Assembly: GCA_021234155.1 (NCBI GenBank) | Contig: JAJEKV010000054.1 | Span: forward strand, 5,813,962 to 5,877,961 | DNA length: 64,000 nt | From: Isoetes taiwanensis | Taxonomy: Eukaryota > Streptophyta > Lycopodiopsida > Isoetales > Isoetaceae | Direction: 5' to 3' | Shown: in pieces, positions 10,601 through 22,678 of the stretch | How positions within the stretch are numbered: position 1 is the first letter of the stretch | Layout of the letters: the number at the start of each line of letters is the position of its first letter | The notes under the pieces: model-generated | What the model was told of the DNA's origin: nothing | The model's database searches: none | Seen by the model: only the letters and a program-made list of their open reading frames with translations | Position numbers and translations under genes: made by a program

Positions 10601-12606
10601 TTTTTTATCAAGTGTCCACCGGTTTCAAGTGTGCCTTGCCGTGGCGGGTGCAGTCCCCATGATATCACACTCTTCGCCCTTGATAGCCGACACCGATGGT
10701 CGCTGATGACTATAATACGCTCTTCAACATATGCAATGGTTTCACCACGGGAGATGAACTACACAATTGTCACTATATGTCCCTCCGACATGTCCTATGC
10801 ATATGTCTAATCGCTGCAAATGACTTAGAATGCGTGAAAGTCATCCGACAAAGCGATCCTCATAGATGAAACCAGGGGACATTGACTTCAAAGACAACAA
10901 GTAAAATTTTCATGTGCTTATAATTATGATAGCCATGATGGACTATAAGGAATATGAAAGGCTCAAGGGGAAAACCAGATGGAGACAAACTAGCATGGCG
11001 CTGCTATCGGTTAGATGAACGATATCGCTAAAACGCCTTCTATCCGAGCAAGAAGACAAGGGGAAGGACAAGGTCGTGGAAGAGTTAGAGGAAGAAGAGG
11101 ATGAAAACGAGGACGACCCAATTCTTGTGGGCCACATTAAGTATGAGCTCCTAACTTCACATAAGGGTAAGCTAAACAAGAACGGGTTCTCTATGGACCT
11201 TTCCTATCTCATTGAAGCATTTTGTCCATTGGGAACAACTTGTCGGGAACTTCACGCTGGAGGTTACATCGGTAGAGAAGCTTTGAAGTTAGCAAGGAAA
11301 TGTCGAGGCGCCGCCTCGATGATCGAGCCAAAATTTCTTGGACCTCTTCTTTGAGAAAGTACTAGAGGAAGCATCTAGGGGACCAATCGGCAGTGCAAAA
11401 AACAAAGCTTCTAGCTCTAAGGCCGAAATACCTGCAGATTTGCTTAAGGAACGGGAGAATATGGAAAGCTATTCGTTGGCCACAACATCATGGATGAAAC
11501 CAAGAGCAAAGAAGATCACCAAGTACCTATCGACATCCCCGTGGAACATCCTTGGCCCTGAAAAATATAGAACGTGATGAAGATAACAAGGATGATGATA
11601 ATAACAATAATGATGATGAAGAAGACTCCAAATCTGAAAACACTAGCCAGGTTAGCGTAAAGAGTAATGAACTATCAAGCATAGTTCACACCGCATTTAT
11701 ATCAACCGATGTGGTTGGTGCTTCTATCGGACCGAGACAACTCGAATAAGGATGCAACTAAGAAGACAACACGGGGAATGAAGAAGAAAGGTATCAGAAC
11801 AATGTTCCTTTTTTGATATCCATGCATTTTACAAACTACAAGCATGCGATTTAGTGTTTCCTAGAGATCATATTTTTAAATTATGTTGACATGCATCATT
11901 CATGAAATCGCTACCTGGCGTTTGCTTTTTTCCATTTCTTTTTATCTCATACGCTGATGTTCTCCTTACGTAAACGATTTAGCTTCCCCAAAAGTAATCG
12001 GGTCTTTGATTTGAATGGTGCACTATGTAGAACGCTACCTAAAGCAACGCTCGAAAAGTCATGGTATGCGCGAACAACCATTTGAAACACGCACCAAATA
12101 TGTTTACCCGCCCTTTATCCCAAGGAGATGTTGGACCAGGCCTTCACGCGTTTTGTTGTGCAATTTGGTCATCTATGGAGCATAGAAATATACGAGGATG
12201 TTCTCAAAGTAGTGCCCGAGCTAAATAGAGAATGGGGCCCATCGGGATCAAAGCAAATGTGCTTCATTCACAAACCCTAAAGAACCCATTGTGTAAAAAA
12301 GATATTTGTGAAATGCTTGCGCAACATGATGGATGCCCTAGGTGTTGAGGATAAGGAAGGCATGATCATTGTGGATGATGACGCTTTAAAATGTTGCTTC
12401 AATCAGTCACAGTCATTGAATCCGCCGCCCTATCATCCTCAAGATTTTGACAAAGATGACTTCCTGCTTCGTTTTGTTAGTGTCTTGCATGAAATAGCTT
12501 CATGAAAAACGGTCAAGAGATACAAACACTATACCCGAACTTGATCTGGACAGGGGAAATTGACAGGGACCTTGAGAAAATCGTTCTAGAAAGAGAACTT
12601 TTTTGA
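7602..12606 (+). CDS. Large ParB-like / HAD-phosphatase gene of unit A, copy 1
   Basis: Exon 1 (from 7602) starts MASRGSGSRGRGAGRGGR, an RG-rich N-terminus. Exon 2 (8288-9390, after TTTCACAG) carries the WYVEIFK segment, an SFKETTLR...FTHPVHVDRLFRSTKA segment and HFMIIDGQHSIEAQKVLI, a ParB/sulfiredoxin-like motif. Exon 3 (9842-11,790) has FKLLERTLSQTI, KIVFASDPVWEKWNEFWDAY, YVFWSKDFVK, an acidic Glu-rich run and an Asp/Asn-rich run. Exon 4 (about 11,973-12,606) is the HAD domain. Frames are clean in 8.6-9.1 kb but broken elsewhere, mostly at CAG/CTG sites where the second copy reads through; I treat these breaks as sequence errors. The full-length protein family is not one I recognise. Confidence 0.55.
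9391..9841 (+). repeat. Unit A intron with seven or more CGCGCC palindromes
   Basis: GT-AG intron (AAAAAG|GTAATTC to CCTTGCAG|TCC). It contains AAATCGCG...CGATTT palindrome variants at about 9,428, 9,460, 9,538, 9,573, 9,650, 9,683 and a perfect one at 9,762-9,783, separated by spacers that include repeats of GGCTTCACGGAATGGTAGCCGTCTC-like DNA in both orientations. Noisier equivalent 44,342-44,813. Confidence 0.7.
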
Positions 12607-12802
12607 TATATATGTATACGGGAAATACACTTTCCAAAAAGCTTTGAATATGAAATATACTTTACATGAAAGGTTTTGAATATATATTGTGTTCTTATAT
12701 CAGCATTATTGGTTACAGGTAATGATTTTTTTTTATATTATGTGTATGAGTTGCTATACTTGCAATAATTTGTATGTATATACCGCCAATAATTTAGGTG
12801 TG

Positions 12803-13066
12803 TATAAATAGGTATGCATGAAATTGGCAAAACCATCGGCTTCGGTCTCCATATACGCTTGTTATTATGGCACATTCTATTACCCGCACGATGAACCATG
12901 CGGACCTCTGCGCAGGTGCCGCGAAAGCTAGAAATAGAACTTCGGGACTGGCTTGATGTCGCTATATGAATCCCGGCCCCGCTTCTATCCCCGATCCCTT
13001 TGATGTTGTAATCCATCTTATATGGAATCCGAGTACGCAAATACCGACGACGATGAATCGGATTAG
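12803..13066 (+). CDS. Small acidic protein gene of unit A with TATAAATAG box, copy 1
   Basis: TATA box at 12,803-12,811, ATG at 12,867, stop at 13,064-13,066. Same gene as the clean 64-codon copy at 47,868-48,062; here a few indels at CAG/CTG/CCG sites (for example GCGCAGGTGCCGCGAAAGCTAG) break the frame, which I read as sequence error. It starts about 260 nt after the stop of the large gene, with its own core promoter. Confidence 0.5.
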
Positions 13067-13176
13067 TTTTTAAGTTTATGTTCTATTATAATCGTTATTT
13101 ATGCCAAGCAAATCGCTACCACGCCGCCGATTTGAACCACTTAAAATCTCTGTTTTGTAGCAACTTGCTTGTCGCA

Positions 13177-13472
13177 TTATTTATTCGTGAAAAGCATTAC
13201 AATTTCAATGTTTAGATTTGATTTGTCGCCCATGAATGTGTGAATTAATAAGCAATTTCCTGCTTTTTCTATTGCCAACATCCTGTCATAATATGGGTCA
13301 TTTGCATCGAATATTTGAATGCCTTTGCATTTCAACATAAAATGCATCTTCCTAGCCCGAAAATGAACACAGTGCAAAAGTGTGGTTAATTCAATATGAT
13401 GGTCAATAAAATGCTTATACGGCGCGATTTTGGAATAGACATAATCCCAATTTAATTGAATGATGGTTTCAA
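13177..13472 (-). CDS. Conserved minus-strand ORF downstream of unit A, copy 1
   Basis: Contains NWDYVYSKIAPYKHFIDHH, RARKMHFMLKCKGIQIFD and DPYYDRMLAIEKAGNCLLIH. The N-terminal residues before IIQLNWDY come from sequence across the A/B junction, so the natural 5' end is probably lost and this is a 3' exon or fragment. Convergent with the small acidic-protein gene. No family recognised. Unit B has the same segment with two stop codons. Confidence 0.4.
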
Positions 13473-13480
13473 CTTTTGTT
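13460..13480. other. Junction of the A/B tandem duplication, copy 1
   Basis: Left of about 13,468 the sequence (AATTGAATGATGGTT) matches the downstream flank of unit B (26,672-26,683); right of about 13,471 (ACTTTTGTTTTCGA) it matches the leader region upstream of unit A (3,561-3,574). No more than a few shared bases at the join. It fuses the B leader exon to A's downstream flank, so unit B has lost the upstream part of the leader region and any promoter there. Confidence 0.75.
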
Positions 13481-14160
13481 TTCGATTTTTGGTTTCGGCT
13501 CAAAGGCAGAGGCTCAAATCTCGGGTACAGAAAACAAAGAGGTTAGTATTTCATGTTCTTTACTTAAAGTCTGTTATCTTATTCTTGTTTTTATTCTAGT
13601 ATTTGAAAGTTCTGTTCTATCTGCTTTATCTGTTCTTTATCTGTTATATGAGCTTCAGGGTTAATCAAGGGGAGTGCTTACTGGCTTAGACTTTTAGATG
13701 CATCAATCCTATACTGCCCTAGCACCTTCATATATAGATCTATTATTTATAAACACCCTCTATTGCTTATAAACATGTTCTATTGCTTATATGATCTTGC
13801 TCTATGATCTTGCTCTATGATCTTGCTCTATCTATTGCTTATAAACATGTTCTATTGCTTGTATGATCTTGCACTATGATCTTGCTCTATCTGCTCTAAA
13901 TAATGAACCAAAACAATGAACTAAGTAATGAACTATGATCTTGCTCTATGATCTTGCTCTATCTGCTCTAAATAATGAACCAAAACAATGAACTAAATAA
14001 TGAACTAAACAAGGAGTATTATTATTATACACCTGAGCTATTTGTTCTTATTCTATCTGCTCTATTTGCTCTATGAGTTCTTATTCTCGCTTCTATCCGC
14101 CTTTAGATTTGCTCTATCTATTCCCTCGGCTTCAGATTCTATTTTTTAAGCATTTGTTTT
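13475..14160 (+). repeat. Truncated leader exon, donor and ATGATCTTGCTCT minisatellite of unit B, copy 1
   Basis: GGGTACAGAAAACAAAGAG followed by GTTAGT (about 13,541) matches the unit A leader donor. The 13-bp satellite with AATGAACYAAAACAATGAAC units follows at 13,780-14,010. Identical by eye to 48,464-49,100, including its CTG sites, so both copies are clean here. Confidence 0.65.
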
Positions 14161-14451
14161 TCTATAGAATGATATGTCGTATCGGCTTAAATCGCTTTGG
14201 CGCATTTCTAGTTTGGCTTCTAATTTCCCACTAGGTTAATCAAATCGCTGTGCGCGTTTCTAGTTTGGCCTTTCTATTTCATACGGCTTTATACAAATCG
14301 CGGCCAGTGCGTGTGAAGTAGATATGTGAAAAAACAATATAGCAAAACGCTACCGGGCGCGCTTTTGGATTTTTGTATATTTAGAATCGCCGGGGAGAGG
14401 AATATCATTTGCTAATTAGTTAATTTCTCTCGTTCTAGTGCATTACACATG

Positions 14452-14822
14452 GCCTTTTAGTTCAAATGTACTTCCCACGGACGACCATCAACGCTGACCC
14501 GTCGCAAGATACTACTTAATCATTTTTCAAAACATTCACACAGAGTTGGACAAGCCATATGACCCGATCTCATCGGGGGCCATGGGAATGCTACCATCGC
14601 ATCACTTGGACATATGCGGCTCCTCATGCTCTTAGTAAGGCTCATGCCAACAAATAAATAATGAGGATTTGATTAGGAGTATCAAGGATCGACGGACACT
14701 CCGATTTGAAGACTCGACATTCGCAGGGAATGGGAGGATCCCTGTCATATCGAGTGGTACAGTGTGGGACTTTACTCGGGTATTGGGCCGATGAAGTGGG
14801 CCTATGTGACATTTTGTAGAGA
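14452..14822 (+). pseudogene. Small Trp-rich protein gene of unit B, copy 1 (broken)
   Basis: Follows the acceptor TCTCGTTCTAG as in unit A. Shares the CCATCAACGCTG (DDHQRW) region, MPTNK and the GLCDIL end with unit A. Broken by the frame change and the TGA (GATTTGAAGAC, where A has TTTGGAGAC) that also occur in the clean copy at 49,439, plus extra CHG-type errors here. Confidence 0.4.
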
Positions 14823-15076
14823 TATGTACCCCAGCTATGTTAGTTTAGAAAGAACTCGCACCGGGCGATTTTCACGAAGGAAAAATGTACATATATTTCT
14901 TTTTGAATATAAATACAAACTCAAGGCCCCAAGCAATTTTGCGCCTTAAACTTTTATGTCACACTTATTTTATTATGTTTTTTTATATGCAATGTCGAAA
15001 ACATTGAATCCTTTGATGCCCTCCAGCCAAGAGGACTAACTCCCAAGAAACTACACATTCTCATTAATGTGTAGTT

Positions 15077-15617
15077 TCATGGGGTTGATATGATCAAGCT
15101 AAAGAACATCAAAGAATTCAAAATTTCAACATAACATCACGAAATGTTATGATATATTTTTTTTTTTTACTATCCTCATTATACATACCTTTTGATAATT
15201 TAAGATCTATAAAATTATAGCTTCTTTGTATCGTGAAGGTGCGTCCAGACATACCTTTTTAGACGTTCTTTTGGCCACGCCCACAAATGTGCCCCACTTC
15301 TCCTCGACAGTGTCGCCACCTGATGATGTCTTCTTGGAAGAGCTTCATCCTCATAGTTGCAATTTATAATGCTAACTTTACGTAAACTGTTTCCAAGAGG
15401 GACACCATGGCACTTAGATTCGTGGTCCGTGTCTTCGATTTTACATAATCCAAGTCGACGCTTCAAGTTTGTCGTTAATAGATAGCATTCTTTCTCCGAC
15501 CGATAATTGAAAATATTAAAAGAATGATTTCACATGAACAGGTCTTCAAGAATATATTATGTTTCAAGAACAAGTCTTCAAATCCCATCGATAGCACTCA
15601 TCATAGTTCGCCGACAT
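15077..15617 (-). CDS. Three-exon DUF8039-like mini-gene, unit B copy 1 (noisy sequence)
   Basis: ATG at 15,617 (ATGTCGGCGAACTATGATGAG), exon 2 about 15,505-15,257, exon 3 stop at 15,077-15,079. LKRRLGLCKIED and CHGVPLGNS can be read, but several CAG sites are altered compared with 50,070-50,601, where the gene is open. Gene structure is described at the clean copy. Confidence 0.4.
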
Positions 15618-16383
15618 GATAGCGTGTCGATCGATCGAGGAGGCGATCGCTAAGTCGAGGCTGGTCGATCGGTACCGAGAGGCGAGTTGATCAGCGAGGA
15701 GGCTCAATCGAAGAAGTCGGCGCGAGTTGATGCGGTTTCTTGAAAAATTCGGTGGCGAATGAATAATTCGGCGTGCCACATAGGCGTTTCTTGAAAATAA
15801 TAAAAATAAATATTCGTGGATGTGCTTTAATACGAAAATTAAGTTTTTAATTTGAAATGAGCGGGATAAGCGGTTAATATAGGCGGGATAAATTGTAATT
15901 TAAAATCGGATAGCAATCTGACGGTTCAGATAATGCACCCATACGTATAAATTTGAATCGCGTCCCATAACATTGCATTCGAACATTGCAGCGATATGGC
16001 GTCCGGGGCGCAACGAGAGGTAGAGGCGGAGGGAGAGGCGCAGGGAGAGCTGGGCGACGGTCCAACACTCAGGAAGTTCCTGAACAGGTCGACAGCACTC
16101 AGGAAGCAGGTATTTACTATTTCTTCTCGATTTCTACAGTTTCTGTGTTATTTTTAAGTTTTGTCTACTGTCTGTGTTGTTTTTTATCATTTTTCTACTG
16201 TCTCTGTGTATTTTCTACCTTTTATATTGTTTCTATGTCATTTCTACTGCTTTTACTACCTTGTTTTGTGTGTTTTTTGTTATAATCTTCTCCTGTACTC
16301 TGTGTTTTTTGTTTTGTATTCTACAGTCCGTATAATGTAGACCGTTTAATTATAGTTTCTTGCACTTGTTTGTTTATAGTTTT

Positions 16384-16490
16384 TTTTTTTTTTTTTTGAA
16401 GAACTGTGTCATCAATATATTAAAAGAATGGTAATGTTACAAAGCAAGTGAGGAGGAAGGATCGCCCCAAAGAGAGGCCGATACCTCTAA
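16384..16490 (-). mobile_element. Severely 5'-truncated LINE tail in intron 1 of unit B, copy 1
   Basis: About 93 bp plus a poly(T) run (poly(A) on the minus strand), flanked by a 17-bp perfect target-site duplication, TGTTTGTTTATAGTTTT, at 16,367-16,383 and 16,491-16,507. This is the hallmark of target-primed reverse transcription. Copy 2 at 51,371-51,483. Confidence 0.85.
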
Positions 16491-18074
16491 TGTTTGTTTA
16501 TAGTTTTGTTCTCAGATTCTCCAGGTTCTTTGGAAAAGTCTTTTTGTAGCCTAGTATGTCTCTTATAATATAGAGTTGGTCAGAGGGCCTCTCGCGCGAC
16601 GAGTAGCGATTTATAATGTAGAGCGTCACTGATATGATTGTTTTTGGCTGTCTCTGATACTTTTCTTGTGTACCATTTATGTTTTCCGTAGTAAGGCGTC
16701 TATCAAAACGCGCTCGGCGCGATTTCATTACTCACCACATGATTGTAACTTTCAGGATCTTCTAAAAATGTTAAAAGAAAATCAAAGCCTGGGCAGGGTC
16801 ACGGGACATCGGCACCGAAAAAACCAAGAACGGAGGAAGATGTATCAGTTGCAGATTTGGCACACGTTGTGACCATGGACGATACGACTGGAATAATAAA
16901 GGCTCAGGTAGAGCCTCCATGTCCAGAAGAAGATCTACCAGAGGGCTCTGAATGGTATGTGGAGATCTTCAAGACTAGCGGAAAGACAGATCTTATTTTC
17001 ATGTCTAGAGTTAAGGAGAAACAAGGTATTCTGATCACATGCGAAGAACAGGACGATTCATACTGTTCCGTATTACTTGAAGCGGGTCAGAAAAATATTG
17101 AAGAAGTTAAACCATCGCAAAGGCTCTGTTCCTTTAAAGAGACTGACCCTAAGAACGGATGAGGTCGCAGATAACCTCTTCAAATTTGATCGGGTCGTGG
17201 TGAACCATTGACACCAAAAACAATATGTGAAGGTCTCTCAGCTGTGAGAAGAGCAATCAGTACAAGGCCGTCAGGTAGTGTGTACCTACGAGGTTTAAAA
17301 GAGAAGGAAGATGCAAGTTCTAGAGGTAGGAAAACAGCAGACGCTCTACCCATTACTGGATTTGACTAGTGATGACGATAAAGGCGAGGCGGTTTAGAGG
17401 CCATGAGCAAACTCAAGAAGTATGTCGACAAGTATCCATCGGGCCTTAACTTCACGCATCCAAAGAAATGTCGACATGCTTTTTCAGTCCACGAAGGCTA
17501 TGTTTGTCGCCAGAAGATACGACAAAGCAAAGACGCAATGGAAATAGTCAACATCATGATTGAAAACCCGTGTAGTGCCAATGCCGCAGATGTGGTGCCT
17601 TTGATATGTAGACGAAGAAGGTGTTGATGGAATAAACTTGAAGATTTCATTGGCAACTGGATATTCACTTCATGATAATAGATGGCCAAGATTGGTGGAG
17701 GCCTTGAAGGTTTTGATCGGTCAAGCACAAAAAGCGGAAATCGCTTATTCTATAGACTATATTTCGGTCCGAAATTGCGGTTCCTCGCTGGCTCAACAAC
17801 GTTTAATTAGCCGAAATTAGTGCGCCATGAATGACATGGGAAAGACATTCCTATACAAAAAGGTATTTCATTTTCCCACATAGCTAGTCCGAACTTCCAA
17901 AGCTGCGCCCCAAAGCGTTTTCATTATGTCATATATAGCTTTCCAAATCGCGCCAGGCGCGTTTTCGTCAATCACGGATTTACAAGAAACGCTACCGGGC
18001 GCTTATTTCTTCTTTAAATCGCGCCAGCGCTTTAAAATCAACGGGAGTTTAGCAAGAAACGCCGCCTGGCGCGA

Positions 18075-21000
18075 TAGGGAAAAGCTTAAAGACGTAACTA
18101 CTTTGATCAACAATTGTATAGGCAAAACAAAGGAAGAACAATCTGTTGACAAGAACAATAGCTTTGGTTTCCACAACCAATGGATTTGGGCATCCAGTTT
18201 CCACCCAACTGGATCCAGAACAAGAACTAAGGCAATTTCCAGGGAAAAAGAATGAAAGGAATTGATCAAGGCCTATTCTCCCTTCAAAGGGATCAAACCA
18301 ATCTACAACAGCTTATGGGCTCAATCCACAATCACCAAGGATTAGAACTTCGATTCAATCTGGGGCTTATCGAAAAAGCCGCAGCGAAATCAACAGCCTA
18401 GAAGCTCCGCCTACAAGATCATCAGCAGAATCGGGAGTTTGATAAGCAGGTTTGAGAAGAATCAATCAGTATCCGGGTTGCAGATGCCGGAACCAAGAAC
18501 AGGTATTTCAGAGAGTCTGATCGCTTGGCGGAAACAAGTCTGCGGATGCCGCTGTCCTCATCAGACTAGCCGTTCTCCTCTCTTATAACCCAAATCGGGC
18601 CTTCTTGTTGACGAAAAGGTCGTTGCCATGCTATTTCAATCATCCTCCCGCTCCATGCCTTTTTGGTACTAAAAATAGTTGCTTCAAATCCTATTTCGAT
18701 ATTTGCCCCTTTAAGATATTTTCCCTTTCTTTAACAATATCTCCCTTTCCTTTAATGGTTGATTAAATTATCTTGCCCCTTGTAACCATTGGTTTTTCCA
18801 AATGCCCCATTGCCTTAGTTCATTTCTTCTCTGGACCACTCCCCCTAGCATGCCCCATATCAATCCATCCCTTCTTAAAGAAGATCGTCCGCGATCTTCC
18901 AAAGACGCTCCAGAGGAACTCCATCCCTTCGTAAGGTGATTGCCCCATACATCCGAAGGTTTCGCAATTCAAGAAATAGTTTTGGATATGCGCGTACTTC
19001 CACAATCACGATATATCCTTGTACCTCCCGTGGCACATTGCTATCGTTTGTACCTCCGCCGGTACTTATTTGATAGTATCTCCACGATGCTAAACTATTG
19101 TATCTCGCGTCGTTAGTATTTTTCATTACCTCCGCGGTACTACTTAATTGTATCTCATGGATCTCGATGTAATTTTGTTAGGCCTATTGTGCTATAACAA
19201 CAATTACCACCTTTCAAAATTACATCTAATGCACCATGCTTTTTTAATAATTTAATTTTTATTCCACATAAAAAATCAAATCTTACAAAACCAAATCAAA
19301 TCAAATCTTACAAATCTTGTCCTAAAGAGATGTAAATCTTTTTCTACTTTTACCCCATAGTTCCAATTTGAGCCACCTCCGTATCTATAGCATCCACCTT
19401 TTGGTTCCTTAATTTCCTTCCATGAGTCTAATTTGACTTCCTCCTCACGCTTCCTTCGTAACCATTACCATTGCCATTATTTCTCTTCCTCTTAGAGTTC
19501 TTAGAGGATTCCTTCCTCAATTTTTCTCTTTGCTACTTTTTTTTTGTCCTCTTGATCTCGAAGTTTCTTCATCCCAAATATCAAACTTCCTAGACTTTGG
19601 ATCTAGTTTCGGCTCCATCTGGGATGCTAGTTTTATGGCTTCATTTAAATCTTTTGGGAAAAATATTTCCATTTCATAAATATCATCCCTACATCCACGA
19701 CATATTTTCTTAAAGCTCTTTTCCATCCGCATTCCTTATTAATGCCGCTAAATGAGTGAATTTGAAGTATAGGACCGAATACTCTCGGTTCCCCCCTGTT
19801 TCGGGGCGATCCCATTCCCTGCGTAAACTCATCGTGATAGTTTGAGGGTAAATAATGTGCTTCAAATGCCCGTTTTGAAACTTTCCCAATTATTAATCCA
19901 CGGGATCACATTCACCGTGCGCCTTGCCACCATGCTTGGCTCGATCTTTCAAATCGGTGTCCATGGCTTGCGATCTTTTCCACATCATTTGTTCGCGACT
20001 CGTTCAAAGAACTTTTCCCATTGGTCGATGAAACTAACAACCTTGGCCGGGCTTTGTCTTTCCCCCTTTGAAAGGCGGCATATCCGCTTTCTCTAACCAT
20101 TTTCTCAGCTTAGGTGGCGGTGGAGGAGTTACTGGAGGAGGACCATTAGGCAAAGGAGGTTGCGAAGGTTGCTGATAAATATCTGGAAGGAAGCGGACGG
20201 AATAGCCAACAATTCCACTTGCCGGCCATACTCTTGCCGGTGCTAAGTGAGGCAATCGACCGAGATGCAATATAACCAGGTTAGACAAGGCTTGGCGATA
20301 TTAAGCGCCAAGAACATTGAAGCATTGGGCCATTGATCAGATCTGAGGATCGGTAGGCTCTGATACCACTTGATATGCTTTAAGGAAAAGCTTAAAGATG
20401 TAACTACTTTGATCAACAATTGTATAGGCAAAACAAAGGAAGAACAACCGTTGACAAGAACAATAGCTTTGGTTTCCACAACCAATGGATTTGGGCATCC
20501 GGTTTCCACCCAACCGGATCCGAACAAGAACCAAGGCAATTTCGGAAAAAAGAATGAAAGGAATTGATCAAGGCCTATTCTCCCCAAACACGGGATCAAA
20601 CCAATCTACAACGGAGTTATGGGCTCAATCACAATCACCAAGGATTAGAACTCGATTCAATCTCGAGGCTTATCACAAAAGCTCGCAGTGTATCAGCAGG
20701 CCTAGCAAACGCCCACAAGATCATCGCCGAACCCGGAGTTTGATAAGCGGAGTTTGAGAAGAATCACCAAGATCCGGCTGCGATGTTCTAACCTTAGGAA
20801 CCAAAGCAGTATTTCGTAGAGTTCTGGATCTGTTGTGACCCAAAACAAGTCTGTGATGCCGCCCTCATCGGATAGCCCGTTCTCTCTCTTATAATCAAAT
20901 CGGGCCTTCTTGTTGTAAAAGGTCGTTGCCATGCTATTTCAATCATCCTCCCACTCCATGCCTTTTGGTACTAAAAATAGTTGCTTCAAATCCTATTTCG

Positions 21001-21114
21001 ATATTTGCCCCTTTAAGATAGGACGTTTCCCTTTTCTTATACGCCAAATGGTTGCTTAGATAATATCTTGCCCCTTTTTTTCCCATAATATCTTATAGCC
21101 AAATGCCCATTGCG
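18075..21114 (-). mobile_element. Gag-only LTR retrotransposon in the unit B intron, copy 1
   Basis: LTRs at about 18,075-18,815 and 20,371-21,114; primer-binding site complementary to initiator tRNA-Met at 20,356-20,368; remnant gag from ATG 20,333 leftwards (disrupted here, open in copy 2 at 54,243-55,259). No protease, reverse transcriptase or integrase could be seen between the LTRs. The left outer LTR end lacks about 13 bp in both copies. Sits in antisense orientation within an intron of the large gene. Confidence 0.75.
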
Positions 21115-22678
21115 AGAGGCGTTTTTTGTAAATCCGTGATTGACGAAAAGAAATGGCCAGCGTGATTTCTTAATAAATCCATGATTGATCGGTGCGTACC
21201 GGGCGCTGGCGTTTTGTATTGTTATTGTTTTGACACTGTCTATTTTATTTATCTAACGCCCATATTTTGTAACCAGATATGGAGGCGCTTTGGCACGCCA
21301 TAACCAATGGATCGAATATGGAAACCAATGCCCAACCCGGAACAAAGGGCAATCTAAGAGTGACGAATTCAAATTACTAGAAAGGACACTATGCCAAACC
21401 ATAATATAGGACAAGAGTAAGGGCACCGGATCAAAGAAGAAAAGGGGATGCAATAAGGCTGGCTCGGAAGATCAAGCGGTGCCAAAGGATGCCCGCGAAG
21501 ATTGTTTTTCTTGACCCCGTATGGAAAAAAGTGGAACGAATTTTGGGACGCCTATCTAAAAAAAAGAAGTTGCCGATCCGATGGCGGTTTCCTCAAGAAT
21601 CACGCCTATTTTTATATATGTATCACGAGATGAGAAAGGCACAAGGATTGGATGATGCGTAATTAATCTCTGTCTTAGAGAGGTGCATCGAAAGGAAGTT
21701 GTCTACAAGAAAACGTCTGCGAAGAAAGCACTTGACATCTTCGAAGATGCATCGCGATCGCTAAAAAATATGAAAGTCCTGAAAAAGAAGCATAAGAACC
21801 GCAAAGGCTACGGGGAGACTTCATGTTATCGAGATAGGCTTAATGCAAAAGTACAACATTATCTAATGATGACATTAAGAAATATGTGTTTTGGTCAAAA
21901 GATTTTTGTGAGGCGACAAAGGCGAAGAATGTGGCAACTCTAAAGGGGATTCACACGAAAGTGGCGTCGACCTAAAAAGAAAAAAGTTGCTTTGGTGAAA
22001 CAGATGCGAGGAAAGAGGAGTCTCCTTTTTTTATAAAGGCGTCCACTTGGTTATAAGTGTGCCATACCAGGGCGATGGGTGATGGGCCAACCAGACATCA
22101 CTCTATTTGTTCTTGATAGCCCGGGCACGAGATGGACACAAGATGATTGACACCTTCTTCAACACATGCGGTGGTTTTACGGTGAGATGCATTATACTAT
22201 CGTGACAGTTTGCCATTCCGACATGTCCTACGCATATGCACTATCTGTCCCAAATGATCTTGAATGCATTAAAGTGATGAGGCAAGCAAGAATGATAGAT
22301 GAAAACAAAGATAGTGAGTTCAGTACCGAACGTAAGATCTTCACATAATGCTAGTCCTTATGATAGCCATTATGGATGATAAAGAATATGAAAGACTCAG
22401 GGGGCAACGGAAGGTGAGAAGATTGCTTGGCGCTACTTTCCGGCTAGATGAACCCCCTCTACGAAGAATGTTTTTATGTCGAATCAATGTCAAGACAAAG
22501 GGGAGCGCGGGATTGCGATGTGGATCACGGACCTTATAGGGGCCTAAGAGGAAGAGGAAGAAGAAAAATGGGTCGATACGCCCTTAATTCACCAATCAAG
22601 CATGAGCGACCACAAGACATAAGGGGGGCCAATAAATGCGATGTTTTCTTTGGCCCTTCGAAGTTTTCGATTACTTCC

